Assembly (NCBI GenBank): GCA_023428905.1
Contig: JAEYWP010000026.1
Coordinates: 97,154 to 161,153, forward strand
Reading direction: 5' to 3'
Source of the DNA: Verrucomicrobiota bacterium
GTDB lineage: Bacteria > Verrucomicrobiota > Verrucomicrobiia > Opitutales > Opitutaceae
Length of the DNA stretch: 64,000 bases
The notes beneath the pieces are model-generated. The model saw nothing but the letters and a program-made list of their open reading frames with translations. It did no database searches and was not told the origin of the DNA. The stretch's first letter is position 1. Every line of letters starts with the position of its first letter. Below are positions 24,960 to 32,838 of this stretch, one piece after another. Both the position numbers and the translations under genes were made by a program.

Positions 24960-25874
24960 TCAGCAGGTGGAGGGTTCCAGTTCGAGTTGCTGGCCTTCGG
25001 GACCAGGCCGCAGACGGCCCTTGCCGCTTCCGCCACGTAGGAGTTCCTGCGCGAGGGCATTCCGAATGAGCAGCTCCGTCGCGTCGCGCATCGGGCGCGC
25101 GCCGAGCCGTTCGTGATAGCCGCGCTGAATCACGACCTCCGACACCGCCGACTCGGGCGTGATCGCGAAGCCGCGCGCGGCGAGCGCGGCGCATTCCTTC
25201 GCGATCATGCCGCCGGCAATCGCGCACTGCGCATCGAAGTCGAGTTTGTTGAAAACGACGGTGACCGTGATGCGCGCAAAGATTTCCGGACGGAGTTCGC
25301 GCTGCGCGTCCTGACGCACGAGGCGCTCCATCGTCTCATACTTCGACTTGCGCATGCCCATGATGCGCTGCGCGCCGATGTTGCTCGTGAGGACGACATA
25401 CCAGTTCGAGAAATCCAGCACGCGGTTGCGACCTGTCGTGAGGCGCGCGGCATCGAGCAACTGCAGCAGCACGTCGAGCACGCGCGGATGCGCCTTCTCG
25501 ATTTCGTCGAAGAGCAATGTCCCGCATCCCTCGCACGCATCGAAGCCTTCGGCGATGCGCCCCGGCTCTTCGCTCGTCCCGAGCAGCAGAGCCAGGCGGT
25601 CCGCCGTCTGATACTCCGACATGTCGAGACGAACCACGCGGTCAGGCCCAATCAGGTCTTCCGTGAACCGCAGCGTGAGCTCGGTCTTCCCGACGCCGGT
25701 CGGACCAAGAAACATGAAACTCGCCTTCGGACGACCCGGTGTCGTCAGGCCGAGTTCACCATGCTGGAGACGCTCGGCGACAAGATCGATCGCCATGTCC
25801 TGCCCCGTGAGCACCGCCTTGAGGCGCATGGGCAACGTGCGCAACTTTTCGCGGTGTGCTTCGGTGAGAGTCAT
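24960..25874 (-). CDS. ClpA/ClpB-type AAA+ ATPase encoded in the conjugation operon
   Basis: 304 residues comprising one Clp D2-like module: Walker A in FMFLGPTGVGKTELTLRFTE, Walker B in CGTLLFDEIEKAHPRVLDVL, sensor-1 VVLTSNIGAQRIMG, and a C-terminal Clp small domain with GYHERLGARPMRDATE (sensor-2 Arg). It lacks the N domain and D1 ring of ClpA/B and any substrate-cutting domain. It occupies the place where a VirB11 ATPase would be expected, but is not VirB11-like. Possibly a remodelling ATPase for pilus or secretion assembly. Confidence 0.8.
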   Translation of the reverse strand: MTLTEAHREKLRTLPMRLKAVLTGQDMAIDLVAERLQHGELGLTTPGRPKASFMFLGPTGVGKTELTLRFTEDLIGPDRVVRLDMSEYQTADRLALLLGTSEEPGRIAEGFDACEGCGTLLFDEIEKAHPRVLDVLLQLLDAARLTTGRNRVLDFSNWYVVLTSNIGAQRIMGMRKSKYETMERLVRQDAQRELRPEIFARITVTVVFNKLDFDAQCAIAGGMIAKECAALAARGFAITPESAVSEVVIQRGYHERLGARPMRDATELLIRNALAQELLRGGSGKGRLRPGPEGQQLELEPSTC

Positions 25875-25880
25875 GGCGCG

Positions 25881-26456
25881 TTACCACTTCACTTCCGGGG
25901 TGCTTGCGGTCGCACCTGCCGGAGCCGGTGCGGTCGGCGCGACAGGGGTCGCAGCCGAGGTTTGAAGGCGTGTGCGCTCCACTTCGAGGCGTTCACGCAG
26001 TTCAACAGTTTCGGCGCGCTGGCGGACGAGCGTCGCGTATTGCGCCTGCATCTTGTCGCCGGTCTCCGCGAGGGCGGCATGCATGGCGCGCAGCTCTGCG
26101 GTGATTTGGCGCTGTGCGGCGAGTTCGGCGTTCAGCTCCGCATTGGCCGGCAGCGGCGCAACACTGGCCGGAGAGAACGTGTCACGCGGCACCGTGCCAA
26201 GTTGGTCCGGTGCGTTAAGCGGAACGCGTGTCCGACGAAACACGGCATGCGCTTCATGCCGCACAGATGGGTTCGCGGCTTCACGATACGCGCGGACCTC
26301 GTAGCGAGTTTCGACGACCTTTGTCGTCTCAACTGCCGCGCCCACGAGAGGCGCAGGTGTGGGCGCTTTCGCGATGGGCGTGGCCGCCGGTGGCGTCGCC
26401 ACGCAGCCCGCGAAGCAGAGCGCCGGGGACAAGATCCAGAGGTGTCGCACGTTCAT
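25881..26456 (-). CDS. T4SS-associated lipoprotein (VirB7-like position)
   Basis: 191 residues; lipobox in ILSPALCFAGCVA (Cys17). A proline/alanine-rich linker precedes a C-terminal coiled coil (LNAELAAQRQITAELRAMHA and TLVRQRAETVELRERLEVER). Starts 4 bases inside the VirB10-like gene. VirB7 proteins are lipoproteins that stabilise VirB9, but they are usually far shorter, so the role is inferred from order and the lipid anchor. Confidence 0.6.
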   Translation of the reverse strand: MNVRHLWILSPALCFAGCVATPPAATPIAKAPTPAPLVGAAVETTKVVETRYEVRAYREAANPSVRHEAHAVFRRTRVPLNAPDQLGTVPRDTFSPASVAPLPANAELNAELAAQRQITAELRAMHAALAETGDKMQAQYATLVRQRAETVELRERLEVERTRLQTSAATPVAPTAPAPAGATASTPEVKW

Positions 26457-27589
26457 CCTTTCGTTGAGTTGGAGATTGAGGTTTCGGAATTCGGGGACTC
26501 GGCGGACTCGGCGCGCAACTTCTTGCCAGCCACGCTGGCCTTCTGCGGATCGACGGATTCGAGAACGTAGACGTAGAACTCCTTTCCGGCCGCGACGCGG
26601 ACGAAGTAGCCGTTCTCCTCGATGTCTTTCAGGGTGCGCATTGCGTGGAGATCGAACACGTCGCCGACGCCTTCGCGGACGCCGTTCGAGACCGAGCCGG
26701 TGATCGTCGTGCCAAGCGCGTTTTGCGTGCGGTCCTGCGTGCCGCGCGCGAAGCCGCTCAGCGCGGCCGAGGCGAGCATCTTGAGTTCCTGTAGATCGTC
26801 CGCGGCGAGTACACGCCCGCGGATTCCTGCCGATCCATCGGTGATGCCGTAGCCATCGATGTCCTGATCGTATTCGCGGTCGAGCGCGACGCCGTTGAAG
26901 ACGAGTTCGCGCCCGTCCTGCCAGACGAACCGCCAGGCACCCGATGCGGTGACACGGTCGCGCATCCGACCCGAGCGTGCGGTGCCGTGAACGAGTGTGT
27001 TCGCCGGAATCACCTTCTTGCCGTTTTGCCACACATCCTCGAGGAGCAGTGCGATCACCGGAGTTTCGAGATTCGCGCTGTCGATGGTGTTCACGAGTTT
27101 GCACTTCAACAGCGTGCCAAACGGGATGAATCGCTCCGGTGCTGGAAGCTCGACGCGCTCCGTTCGCGCCGGTGGCGCTTCGTAGCTCGCAAGCAGCGAT
27201 GCGTAGCGAACCTTGCGCGGTTTCGGTTCCACTTTCGCCGGGGGCGTCTTTCCATTCCCTGCCGTCGCAGCCGTTGGTGCTTGCTGCACGACGACCGCCG
27301 GCGCGGGGCGGAACGGCACGATGCCGCCTGCGACTGCTTCGCCCTCGGCTGACTTCGCGCCTTCGGGCTTCACCTGCTGCGGCGTGCCGCTCTCCAGGCC
27401 TTGATTGAGCGGCACCTTCATCTGACCGAGTTCGACCTTCTTGTTCTTCTGCGCGGCAAGCTTCGCCGCCTCGCGTTCGCCTGCCTGTTTTTTCCCGTAA
27501 ATCCACAGCCCGCCGAACAGCACGACGACGAATACCACGAACAGCCCGAACTTGCTCTTGAAGAAATTGCCGAGTGCGCGCGGGTTCAT
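26453..27589 (-). CDS. virB10: VirB10/TrbI-like type IV secretion core protein
   Basis: 378 residues. A short cytoplasmic N-terminus, a single TM helix (FGLFVVFVVVLFGGLWIYGK), a long Pro/Ala-rich periplasmic linker (to ~residue 150), then a C-terminal beta-barrel-type domain: RFIPFGTLLKCKLVNTIDSA, GKKVIPANTLVHGTARSG and NGYFVRVAAGKEFYVYVLES. This layout is that of VirB10, which spans inner and outer membranes and gates the channel. Overlaps the VirB9-like gene by 4 bases. Confidence 0.85.
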   Translation of the reverse strand: MNPRALGNFFKSKFGLFVVFVVVLFGGLWIYGKKQAGEREAAKLAAQKNKKVELGQMKVPLNQGLESGTPQQVKPEGAKSAEGEAVAGGIVPFRPAPAVVVQQAPTAATAGNGKTPPAKVEPKPRKVRYASLLASYEAPPARTERVELPAPERFIPFGTLLKCKLVNTIDSANLETPVIALLLEDVWQNGKKVIPANTLVHGTARSGRMRDRVTASGAWRFVWQDGRELVFNGVALDREYDQDIDGYGITDGSAGIRGRVLAADDLQELKMLASAALSGFARGTQDRTQNALGTTITGSVSNGVREGVGDVFDLHAMRTLKDIEENGYFVRVAAGKEFYVYVLESVDPQKASVAGKKLRAESAESPNSETSISNSTKG

Positions 27590-28488
27590 GGGTGCGTGAC
27601 CTCCGGCTCGGATTTCGCCACCGCGGCGAGCTTTGCTTCGCGCCGCGCAGTACTGACGAGGATGGTGAACGCGTTGTCCGCGCTGAGATCGTTGCGCGTG
27701 CCGTCCGGCAGACCGACGATGGCGAACTCCGCGTCCGCGCTCTCGCCCGGGGCGAGACTGCGCGGACCGTTCGCGATGGCCTGGTCGAAACGTTCCTGCG
27801 CGACGCGTGCCGCGAACGTGCTCGGCACGAGGTCGAGGACAGCGTCCGTCGTGTTGCGCAACTTCAGGAGGAACACGACTGCATCTTCCTTTGAGAAGCG
27901 GTAGACCTCCTGAACGGTGATTTCGAGATCGGGCAGTTCGAGCTTCCGGTTCTGCGCGCGAAGCGTGACGCCCTCGAGTGCCTTCGGCAACGACTTCGCG
28001 AGAACTGGATACGCACGTGCGCGGTCCAGAAGACTCAGGCCGATGCGCGGCGTGAACTTCACAGGCTCCGGCGGTGCATCGACCCGGACTGCGCGCTGCA
28101 TCACCGGGCGTTTGTAGATCAGGCTCGCGACCGAGTCGCTCGCCACGGTACGCAGATGCAGCACGTAAGCCGAACCTTCGTAGATCGCGGTCAGTCTGGC
28201 GGTGGCCTCTAGTTGCAGACTCCGGATGAGGATGAAGTTTGAACCCGGCGCGTGCGTGACGTGAAAACGCACCGGCGTTCCCTCCTCCAACTCCACCGCA
28301 GCCTTCCCGCTGTCGATCAGCATGTCCGCCCCTGCCACCGCCGTGATCGATCCCGGGAACATCACCGTCGTGATTTCCCGGGAGACCGGCAGGTCAATCG
28401 CCTGATCGGGATCGAGTGCGACCTCGCGGATCGGCTGGGCTGCGATCGTCGTTGTGAAGGCAATGGCTAACGCGAAGAGTCTCAGCAT
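27586..28488 (-). CDS. virB9: VirB9/TrbG-like type IV secretion protein
   Basis: 300 residues with a signal peptide (LRLFALAIAFTTTIAAQPIR). Early strand REITTVMFPGSITAVAGADM and a C-terminal beta domain with LEITVQEVYRFSKEDAVVFL and LKLRNTTDAVLDLVPSTFAA. Position between VirB8- and VirB10-like genes supports the VirB9 role in the outer-membrane core ring. Sequence similarity to canonical VirB9 is weak by eye, so a TraK-like alternative cannot be excluded. Confidence 0.65.
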   Translation of the reverse strand: MLRLFALAIAFTTTIAAQPIREVALDPDQAIDLPVSREITTVMFPGSITAVAGADMLIDSGKAAVELEEGTPVRFHVTHAPGSNFILIRSLQLEATARLTAIYEGSAYVLHLRTVASDSVASLIYKRPVMQRAVRVDAPPEPVKFTPRIGLSLLDRARAYPVLAKSLPKALEGVTLRAQNRKLELPDLEITVQEVYRFSKEDAVVFLLKLRNTTDAVLDLVPSTFAARVAQERFDQAIANGPRSLAPGESADAEFAIVGLPDGTRNDLSADNAFTILVSTARREAKLAAVAKSEPEVTHP

Positions 28489-28495
28489 AGGCGGT

Positions 28496-29161
28496 TCACG
28501 TTCTGACGGGTTCGAGCTGGAATGCGGCGACCGCGGTCGGAAACCGGCCGTTCCGGGTGAGGTCTGGGTTGACGAGAAACTTGAACTTCACCCGATAGCG
28601 CAGGACTTCGGTGATCGGCGCGCCCTGGTAGGAGCCGACGCGGATCAGCTGCACGTCGGCCGAGGTATAGAACGCGTTGTCGCGCGTGCTCAGGATTTCG
28701 GGCGCGCCCACCTCGACTTTCTGGTGAAGCGACTTTGCCTCGAACTCGGCCTTCGTTTTGTTCAGCGCTGCTTGCGCCACCTGGGCGGCGTCGCGCAGGA
28801 AGAGTTGCTTGAACAACTCCGGATTATCGAGACCGCTCGGGTTCCGTTCGAACAGCGCCTTGCAAGCAAGCTTGGTCTGCATCGCGTGCAGGTCTTTCGC
28901 CTGCTGGATGTCTACCACTGGTGACACGTAGTACGTCCCGAGGCTGTCGATCAGCACGACCTCGCGCTTGCGGGTCAGCTTGTCGACGAGTTGTTGCCGG
29001 TCCCAGATCGACCACCCCCATGCGGCGAGTGCGATCAGAAACCAGATCAGAGAATTGCGTCGCTGCCGCTCGAAAATCGCGAGCAGCGCAGACTTGGGTT
29101 TGCCGAATTTGGGCACGGCAGTAGCCCCCGCCCCGAGGGCGGCTTCTTCTGTTGCAGTCAT
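28496..29161 (-). CDS. virB8: VirB8/TrbF-like type IV secretion protein
   Basis: 221 residues from ATG at 29161. An N-terminal cytoplasmic part, one TM helix (RNSLIWFLIALAAWGWSIW), then a periplasmic NTF2-like domain starting EVVLIDSLGTYYVSPVVD and ending with a beta strand (EVLRYRVKFKFLVNPDLTRN). This matches the inner-membrane assembly factor VirB8/TrbF. Transcribed with the VirB9 gene after 7 bases. Confidence 0.75.
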   Translation of the reverse strand: MTATEEAALGAGATAVPKFGKPKSALLAIFERQRRNSLIWFLIALAAWGWSIWDRQQLVDKLTRKREVVLIDSLGTYYVSPVVDIQQAKDLHAMQTKLACKALFERNPSGLDNPELFKQLFLRDAAQVAQAALNKTKAEFEAKSLHQKVEVGAPEILSTRDNAFYTSADVQLIRVGSYQGAPITEVLRYRVKFKFLVNPDLTRNGRFPTAVAAFQLEPVRT

Positions 29162-29168
29162 AGTTCGT

Positions 29169-29366
29169 TTATTTGCGGGGCGGCGGGCTCTTCGCTGAAG
29201 AGTTGCCGTTCTTCGGCAGCGGCGGCGGCCGTGCCGATTCCTCATCCTCTTCGCGCATCATCTCGCGAAGCGTATCCGCGATTTGGTGCTTCGCGGCAGC
29301 GCTACGCTGAAGAGCCTTCGCCGACTCTTCTTTTGCGCGCACAAGTCTACGATTTACGCTGAACAT
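29169..29366 (-). CDS. Small charged protein of the T4SS operon
   Basis: 65 residues, helical and charged at the start (LVRAKEESAKALQRSAAAKH), with a Pro/Ser-rich tail (SARPPPLPKNGNSSAKSPPP). No membrane segment. Overlaps the end of the VirB6-like gene by 20 bases and precedes virB8 by 7 bases, which supports it being a real coupled gene. Function unknown. Confidence 0.5.
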   Translation of the reverse strand: MFSVNRRLVRAKEESAKALQRSAAAKHQIADTLREMMREEDEESARPPPLPKNGNSSAKSPPPRK

Positions 29367-30552
29367 GGCTTTCGATGTCTATGGCCGCGCGGTTAGGATC
29401 GTCCTCATGCGGCTGTTTGTCGAATCCACTCCGACTCCTCCTTTGGCGTCGTGAGTATTCCCGGAAAACTGAAGCAATTGCATCGGTCGCCTGAGCGTCC
29501 ATTCGCTGGGCGGCTGCCATTTGTTCGGCGGCTACAGTATTACGACGAGCAAACGCTCCCGAGTAGAGACCGCTCATTCCGTTGATTGCAGTCCCCGTCG
29601 TTCGTGCCGCTCCTCCGCCTCGCACTGCCGACTCTCCGCCGGCTGACATTGCACCAGCTGCCGCAACTGCGATCACAGCGGGTGCAGCGGCTCCTCCGGT
29701 GGCAACGGCAACGCCTGCGCCAACTCCGCCCGAGAAAGCGGACTGCATCACTCCGCCGACACCCTGCGCGAACTCCGCCGCCGGATTCGCTCCCATCAAC
29801 AGAACTTTTGACGTGATCCACGGCGCGAGAACCGAACTGATCAACATCCACGAGCCAACGAGCAACACCGTCAATGCCGGGGCTGCGAGCGGAGCGCCGA
29901 CGTTGATGACCGGAACCAGGTTCGCCGCCGCAGCCGCATCGAGCATCGCGTTTGTCACAACCGCAGCCATCACCCAACCGAAAGGCCAGCAAACTAAGGC
30001 GATCAGACCCAGCAGGAATTTCTGCGCAACACCACTCATTGGGCGCAGCATGAAGAAAGAGAGGAAGATCGGACTGAGTGCCCATCCCGCTGTGAGCAGG
30101 ACCCCTCCAATCAGTTTTACGACATACTGCACACCCCAAGACAACCAACCAAACAGCCAAAGGAGAGCATAGGACACGGCAGTTCCGATGGACTCGGTTC
30201 CCCAGATAATGTCCCAAACGCTGGAGTTGGGATCGGCTGCGGTTTTCCCAGCGATGAATTGAATGAATCGATCATCAACAGTTGTCGGATCGATTCCCAT
30301 CATCGCGCCAAAGGCATAGACGATGTCGCTCAGGCGCATGAGCCATTCCCGGAGAAACGCGGTGGCGAGCCCGATCATCAGTACCTTCGACAGGAGCCAG
30401 ATGAACGCCCCAGCGTCTGGTCGCGTGCGAACCGTCTGAAAAACTAGACCCACCGCAACGATCGCGCTCCCGATGTACGCGCAGCCACCCCACAACGTCG
30501 ACAATCCATCGAAGTAGGTCGGGGGAAGAATCGTTGCGACGATCAGTGTCAC
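29347..30552 (-). CDS. virB6: VirB6/TrbL-like polytopic T4SS membrane protein
   Basis: 401 residues with about seven hydrophobic helices (for example YIGSAIVAVGLVFQTVRT, YVVKLIGGVLLTAGWALSPI, FLLGLIALVCWPFGWVMAAV, PALTVLLVGSWMLISSVLAP), then a Gly/Ala-rich stretch and a hydrophilic C-terminal tail. The central conserved region with a Trp/Pro pair (GWALSPIFLSFFM) is typical of VirB6/TrbL. It forms part of the inner-membrane channel. Confidence 0.75.
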   Translation of the reverse strand: MTLIVATILPPTYFDGLSTLWGGCAYIGSAIVAVGLVFQTVRTRPDAGAFIWLLSKVLMIGLATAFLREWLMRLSDIVYAFGAMMGIDPTTVDDRFIQFIAGKTAADPNSSVWDIIWGTESIGTAVSYALLWLFGWLSWGVQYVVKLIGGVLLTAGWALSPIFLSFFMLRPMSGVAQKFLLGLIALVCWPFGWVMAAVVTNAMLDAAAAANLVPVINVGAPLAAPALTVLLVGSWMLISSVLAPWITSKVLLMGANPAAEFAQGVGGVMQSAFSGGVGAGVAVATGGAAAPAVIAVAAAGAMSAGGESAVRGGGAARTTGTAINGMSGLYSGAFARRNTVAAEQMAAAQRMDAQATDAIASVFREYSRRQRRSRSGFDKQPHEDDPNRAAIDIESHVQRKS

Positions 30553-30806
30553 TTCTTCGTCTCCGGTTGTTGCGTGGGCTTCAGCGGCTCGCTAGCGGGA
30601 GCCACCTTTTGCTCAGGTTTGTTGAGTTTGAAGAATGGCTCCGATTTGAACGCCTTCGGCAGCGCATCCATTTCCTTGCGGGCCGCCTCGGCGCGTGCCT
30701 TTGCTTCCGCCTCCTCACGAGCGCGCCGAGCTTCGGCTTCGCGATCCTTGCATCCTGTTACGAGGAGCACGAAGAGCACTCCTCCCGCCATGAGTTTGCT
30801 AATCAT
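30549..30806 (-). CDS. Small T4SS-associated lipoprotein
   Basis: 85 residues. Signal peptide with lipobox MAGGVLFVLLVTGCKD (Cys19), then a highly charged alpha-helical segment (EAEARRAREEAEAKARAEAA) and a Pro/Lys-rich tail. Its length and the lipid anchor fit a VirB7- or entry-exclusion-like lipoprotein next to the TrbJ-like gene, but there is no specific signature. Overlaps the VirB6-like start. Confidence 0.6.
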   Translation of the reverse strand: MISKLMAGGVLFVLLVTGCKDREAEARRAREEAEAKARAEAARKEMDALPKAFKSEPFFKLNKPEQKVAPASEPLKPTQQPETKK

Positions 30807-30845
30807 ACGGCCGTGTGGACCTTGCGTTGAATCAAAAGTTTCGAA

Positions 30846-31655
30846 TCAGGGTGCGAGTCTACGTTCTGTGACATACTGGAGCATGCACTCGTAGGTGGGC
30901 ACAAAAGTCGTGGACGCCTTTGCTGCCTCTTGCTGTGCCAGCTTACGGCGTGTTTCCGCGTCGGCGGCATGCTTCGCATTGTTCATTGCGGTCGCCTCCG
31001 CCGTCTTCACCTGAACCTCGGCCGCGCTGAGCGAAACCTCCGCATCCACGGCCGCGAGTTGCCCGTACTGCGCCTGGAGCACGGCTTGGAGTTTTTGCTG
31101 CTCTGCCTCGGTCGTAGCAGCTTGCATTGCCTCGCTGGTTTTGGAAATCGCGCGTTTCAAACTTTCACGCCGCTGGTACACGTCGTTCTGTACCGTCTTG
31201 AACTCATCAACCGTGATCACGATGTCGTGCGGCTGTTTGAAAACCTGAGGGTCCCGCGAGATCGGCGTACCATCAAAGTCAGGGAATTGGACGCTAATCT
31301 CAGGGAAGATCCCTCCTCGCGTGTCTCCAAACAGGCCGCGGCCGTCGACACGTGCGAGTCTGTCCGCCCAGGTGCGAACCTGCGTTGGCAGGCCCAAGTC
31401 TAAACGGAATTCCGAAAACCCGACGAGACTTCGAAAGTTAGCCATGTCGCCGGCACGCTGAAGCTGCGTCTCCATCTGGCGGATCTGTTCAATCTGATTG
31501 CTGATCTGCTCCGCCTGTTTCGCGATCTGCTCCGTCATCGCCATGTAGTTGGTCACGTTCTGTTGCAGATTCGCTATGTCGAACACGGCCCATTGTGCGG
31601 ACGCGGGAAGAGCCGCTGACGCTGCGATTAATAGCAGTGCAAGTGTCTTCTTCAT
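30846..31655 (-). CDS. VirB5/TrbJ-like protein
   Basis: 269 residues with a signal peptide ending ALPASAQ. The mature protein is largely helical: IANLQQNVTNYMAMTEQIAK followed by QAEQISNQIEQIRQMETQLQ is the hallmark of TrbJ/VirB5 minor pilus proteins. The C-terminal half is another long helix rich in Gln/Ala. Located in the periplasm or at the pilus tip. Overlaps the glycine-zipper lipoprotein by 4 bases. Confidence 0.8.
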   Translation of the reverse strand: MKKTLALLLIAASAALPASAQWAVFDIANLQQNVTNYMAMTEQIAKQAEQISNQIEQIRQMETQLQRAGDMANFRSLVGFSEFRLDLGLPTQVRTWADRLARVDGRGLFGDTRGGIFPEISVQFPDFDGTPISRDPQVFKQPHDIVITVDEFKTVQNDVYQRRESLKRAISKTSEAMQAATTEAEQQKLQAVLQAQYGQLAAVDAEVSLSAAEVQVKTAEATAMNNAKHAADAETRRKLAQQEAAKASTTFVPTYECMLQYVTERRLAP

Positions 31656-32146
31656 GATCCGGCCTCCTCCCTTGGCATTACCACGCGGATGACGCGTTTG
31701 GTTGACTCGCGGCGGACGCCATCACGCTCCGTCGCAGGAACCGCGACTTCATAGTAGCCTTCTTCGTAGCCGTCCTCTGTGCGCGGCCGCTGATTGTCGC
31801 GCGCGATCCAGTATTGCTGCTTCACCGCGTTAGACTGGCCCTTCTCGTAACCGGCGATAAACGCCTCCTTCTGCGCCTTGTTGTTGAAATAGTTGATTGC
31901 TTCGCCGGCAACGAAACCAGCCGCTGCACCAATCGCAGCGCCCTTCGCCGGGTCGTTGCTGTTGTGAGCCCCGACGTAGGCACCGGCCGCTGTCGTCGTG
32001 ACGGTCGTGGCGAAATTGCGGGTCCTCCCAGCAGAGTCGGCACCGGCCGTCGCACAGCCAGACAGGAGCACCACGATCACCAGCAATGGCAGCAGACCGA
32101 TGACGTAGAATGACAACCAGCTCAATGTATCCAGGATTCTATGCAT
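31652..32146 (-). CDS. Glycine-zipper lipoprotein in the T4SS operon
   Basis: 164 residues. Long hydrophobic signal with lipobox (LLVIVVLLSGCATA). Gly/Ala zipper AAGAYVGAHNSNDPAKGAAI followed by GAAAGFVAGEAINYF, as in outer-membrane Rcs-type and TraT-like small lipoproteins. The C-terminal half (AFIAGYEKGQSNAVKQQYWI, EEGYYEVAVPATERDGVRRE) is hydrophilic. A possible role is surface exclusion or channel anchoring; unproven. Confidence 0.65.
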   Translation of the reverse strand: MHRILDTLSWLSFYVIGLLPLLVIVVLLSGCATAGADSAGRTRNFATTVTTTAAGAYVGAHNSNDPAKGAAIGAAAGFVAGEAINYFNNKAQKEAFIAGYEKGQSNAVKQQYWIARDNQRPRTEDGYEEGYYEVAVPATERDGVRRESTKRVIRVVMPREEAGS

Positions 32147-32162
32147 GGTGGATCCCGTTTCT

Positions 32163-32828
32163 TTAGTCGGTTGTGATGCTAAGTTTCAGTTCGTGCCGCT
32201 GCACCTGGCGCTCGTGCCGCACCTCCCCCATCTCCTGCCGCCCGACGGTCCGCGCGATGAAATCGCCGACTTCCATTCGTCCTTCGATCATGTCACGCGC
32301 ATCCCAACGCAGCCGCATGCGTGATGCGGTGGACATGGGTAGATCGGAGACCAGCTCTTCGACTTCCGCGATGTCTTCGGATGTCGCCGCATCCGCAAAG
32401 GTGTTCGCCTCGATGCGATCAATCACCGGTTCCAAGCGCTCGCGCAGACGATCCTCGTCCAAGCGCCGGTACCCCGCGACCAGGAGATCCAGCGGGTCAT
32501 CGTCCGTCTCTACCACGACAGGATCGTAGTGTCGCACCAGTTCACCTGAGTGCGCCGTGACGAATTCTTCCTCGACAAGAAGAAACTCAAGTCGGTCTGC
32601 CCGCGGGATTGCGCCAACGCTGCGCACGATGCGGTGCGACATAGCGCCTTCGTATTCCGACGCGGCGTTTCGTCGCACCATGCTCTCTGGAAATGTGAAC
32701 AGGGGCTGCCGAACCACGGCGGCGAGTGCAGCCTGTTCATTGATGGCACCTTCAAGTCCGCGCCATTGCTGACGTGCTTGTACTGCTAGCTGACTGGCTT
32801 CGGTCTGAATCTCGGCGAGTGATTTCAT
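32163..32828 (-). CDS. Hydrophilic protein of the T4SS operon, unknown function
   Basis: 221 residues, acidic and mainly helical, with no signal peptide or membrane segment. Features: MKSLAEIQTEASQLAVQARQ at the N-terminus, RADRLEFLLVEEEFVTAHSG in the middle, MRLRWDARDMIEGRMEVGDF near the end. Lies 10 bases after the VirB4 gene. Not recognised. Confidence 0.6.
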   Translation of the reverse strand: MKSLAEIQTEASQLAVQARQQWRGLEGAINEQAALAAVVRQPLFTFPESMVRRNAASEYEGAMSHRIVRSVGAIPRADRLEFLLVEEEFVTAHSGELVRHYDPVVVETDDDPLDLLVAGYRRLDEDRLRERLEPVIDRIEANTFADAATSEDIAEVEELVSDLPMSTASRMRLRWDARDMIEGRMEVGDFIARTVGRQEMGEVRHERQVQRHELKLSITTD

Positions 32829-32838
32829 GTGTCTCCTT

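Noticed and set aside
25113..26570. 485-residue plus-strand open frame opposite the AAA+ and lipoprotein genes
   Set aside because: Arg/His-rich shadow crossing several well-supported genes.
25881..27506. 541-residue minus-strand open frame covering the VirB10-like gene out of frame
   Set aside because: Only the last 191 residues (from ATG at 26456) are protein-like, with a lipobox; the first part is an Arg-rich shadow.
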